A DNA stretch of 64,000 nt from Bacteroidales bacterium UBA6851 (GTDB lineage Bacteria; Bacteroidota; Bacteroidia; Bacteroidales; UBA932). The position numbers and the translations under genes were made by a program. The notes below the pieces were generated by a model that saw only the letters and a program-made list of their open reading frames with translations, did not search any database and was not told where the DNA came from. This document shows, in pieces, positions 62,758 to 64,000 of this stretch. The stretch is from positions 74,295 through 138,294 of the forward strand of contig DKDJ01000010.1 of NCBI GenBank assembly GCA_002451795.1. The letters are read 5' to 3'. Positions within the stretch are counted from its first letter, which is position 1, and each line of letters starts with the position of its first letter.

Positions 62758-63654
62758 ATGAATACAGAAATAAGAGAAAGGAAAATACGAAACGTAACCC
62801 TTTGGGGCGCACTCGTTAATCTCATACTCACTGGACTCAAGCTGCTCGCCGGTCTATTCGGTCATAGTGCAGCCATGGTCGCAGACGGACTTCATTCGCT
62901 TTCAGATCTGTTGAGTGATGCAGTCGTGCTCATCTTCACTCATATCTCATCTAAAGGTAAGGATAGGGACCACTCTTTCGGACATGGCAAGTTCGAAACT
63001 TTCGCCACTCTTATAGTAAGCGTCATGCTCGTCATAGTAGGAGCTGGACTTATGAAGCAAGGAGTGACATCCATAATATGCATTCTTCGAGGCGAAACGA
63101 TACCGAGTCCAGGATATATAGCCTTGGTGGCTGCGGCAGTATCCATCCTTGCGAAGGAAATTCTTTTCAGAGTCACCTCAAAAGTAGGCCGCACTCTAAA
63201 TAGCCCCATAGTCATAGCCAATGCATGGCACCACAGGAGCGACGCCATGTCGTCCATAGGTTCTCTTGTGGGAATAGGTGGGGCTCTGCTACTTGGAAAC
63301 AAATGGACCATACTTGACCCGTTGGCATCATGTTTTATAAGCATTGCTATCATAGTGGTAGCTACCAAAATGGGGCTCCCGAGTATATCAGAACTCCTTG
63401 AAGCATCGCTCCCGGAAGACATCGAAGATGATATTAGAAGCATAGCCTCTGCCGTTCCGGGAGTCAGGAACATACACGAACTAAAGACTAGACGTAACGG
63501 AATGTCGTACATAATTGACGCCCATATACTTGTCGACCCTACGATATCGGTAGTAGCATCGCACGACATTGCTACCAGTGTAGAAAATGCTCTCACGCAG
63601 AAGTTCGGAATGGAAACTCAGATCAATATCCACGTAGAGCCTGACACAAAGTAG
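62758..63654 (+). CDS. Cation diffusion facilitator (CDF) metal exporter
   Basis: 298 residues with six membrane segments and a C-terminal cytoplasmic metallochaperone-like domain (about 215-298, MSYIIDAHILVDP). The transport site is built from HSLSD in segment 2 (His46, Asp50) and HHRSDAMSS in segment 5, which suggests Zn2+ or a similar divalent metal. KGKDRDHSFGHGKFETF matches the family loop. It exports metal from the cytoplasm in exchange for protons. It follows tRNA-Arg and its terminator and appears to be transcribed alone. Confidence 0.93.
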   Translation: MNTEIRERKIRNVTLWGALVNLILTGLKLLAGLFGHSAAMVADGLHSLSDLLSDAVVLIFTHISSKGKDRDHSFGHGKFETFATLIVSVMLVIVGAGLMKQGVTSIICILRGETIPSPGYIALVAAAVSILAKEILFRVTSKVGRTLNSPIVIANAWHHRSDAMSSIGSLVGIGGALLLGNKWTILDPLASCFISIAIIVVATKMGLPSISELLEASLPEDIEDDIRSIASAVPGVRNIHELKTRRNGMSYIIDAHILVDPTISVVASHDIATSVENALTQKFGMETQINIHVEPDTK

Positions 63655-63690
63655 TCATCCAAGACAAACACTTTAAGAACGGACTGGACC

Positions 63691-63741
63691 GCAGTTTCGT
63701 AGATTAACTGCAGTTCTAAAAATCAGACGCAGTTTCGTAGA
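63691..63741 (+). repeat. 13-base direct repeat
   Basis: GCAGTTTCGTAGA at 63691-63703 and again at 63729-63741. The first copy is followed by a partly inverted AACTGCAGTT. Confidence 0.7.
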
Positions 63742-63820
63742 GCAGAAGAGGTCGGCTCAAAAGTAACTTGCGCCGCGCTGCTGTTTCTCCTGCATCGGAT
63801 GCTGCTATTGTGACGCGCTG

Positions 63821-63853
63821 CGGTACGTCAGAAGGCCTTTTTTAGTACCGAAT
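63821..63853 (-). repeat. Palindromic repeat, copy B
   Basis: On the minus strand, arms CGGTAC / GTACCG around TAAAAAAGGCCTTCTGAC with an inner AAGGCCTT. It matches copy A at 23086-23117. Confidence 0.5.
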
Positions 63854-64000
63854 ATGTCGGCGGTATTGCGGAACGACGATGTCCTTTCGTCACCGTCAGC
63901 CTCCTCCTCAACGTCTATCCGGGAGAGGCTCGTTCACACCGGAGTCTGAGTGGTAGCGGAGTCGAACCGGAGTAGAGTTGTAATATGCAATATGGGTCTC

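Larger units (their letters stand above)
63655..64000. other. Terminal intergenic stretch with repeats, no gene recognised
   Basis: About 345 bases. Present are a 13-base direct repeat, palindromic repeat copy B and a T-loop-like GGTTCGACTCC on the minus strand near 63970. Six-frame reading gives only short frames, none recognisable. Confidence 0.55.

Overview
The window looks like chromosome from an uncultured or poorly characterised member of the Bacteroidales (Bacteroidota). The evidence is Bacteroidota-type promoters (TTTG, a spacer of about 19 bases, then TAnnTTTG), almost no Shine-Dalgarno sites, and families typical of the order: a DUF3575/DUF5119/fimbrillin operon, WG repeats, FISUMP-like and DUF6562 proteins, an S9 peptidase, and SecG linked to LptE and a sigma-54-type activator. 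The standard genetic code fits throughout. I cannot name the genus from sequence alone.

Layout. 1-2.7 kb is a small accessory patch with a broken integrase fused to an unrelated ORF and an intact DUF1016 nuclease, ending at a CAU-anticodon tRNA. 2.8-6.2 kb (minus) is rpsL-rpsG-fusA-rpsJ, with no rplC after rpsJ. 6.3-7.9 kb is an OmpA/TPR lipoprotein. 8.0-10.6 kb is a tightly overlapping sigma-54 activator, lptE, TPR-like, secG operon. 10.7-12.8 kb is a clpB with no N-domain, followed by tRNA-Gly. 13.0-17.3 kb holds a 939-residue secreted NPCBM-like protein with a glycine-zipper insert, a DUF6562 remnant, a small secreted protein and tRNA-Ser. 17.4-22.9 kb has alkaline phosphatase, a C69 peptidase, a small secreted protein, pheS and a queuosine pair (transporter and queF).

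22.9-28.8 kb is a decayed accessory region: a DUF1016 pseudogene beside a palindromic repeat, a wrecked MFS efflux gene with its apparent MerR regulator still intact, a tRNA 3'-end remnant, a Crp/Fnr regulator and a MATE pump. 28.8-35.3 kb is a four-gene operon (S9 peptidase, DUF1846, flippase, cyclophilin lipoprotein). 35.5-38.2 kb is pnp and rpsO. 38.4-43.6 kb (minus) is an unusual operon: WG-repeat lipoprotein, EF-hand membrane protein, GT4 glycosyltransferase, nitroreductase.

43.8-55.2 kb is a complete type V (FimA/Mfa-like) surface fimbria operon: DUF3575 barrel, DUF5119 lipoprotein, three fimbrillins, a 700-residue accessory subunit and an 1139-residue tip-like protein ending in a FISUMP/lectin-like domain. 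One fimbrillin ends in a run of nine G. 55.2-60.0 kb (minus) is an unknown lipoprotein, acyl-CoA ligase, dCMP deaminase and CtpA-type protease operon. 60.1-62.6 kb is typA, DUF177 and rpmF. tRNA-Arg and a CDF metal exporter follow. The last 350 bases hold repeats and no convincing gene.

The most interesting signals are the long G/C homopolymers (9, 10 and 9 bases) in or beside surface or mobile genes, the trimmed ClpB, the glycine-zipper insert in a secreted beta-sandwich protein, a palindromic repeat shared by two distant sites, and several promoters placed so close to the ATG that the mRNAs should be leaderless. No rRNA, CRISPR array or intact IS element was seen.
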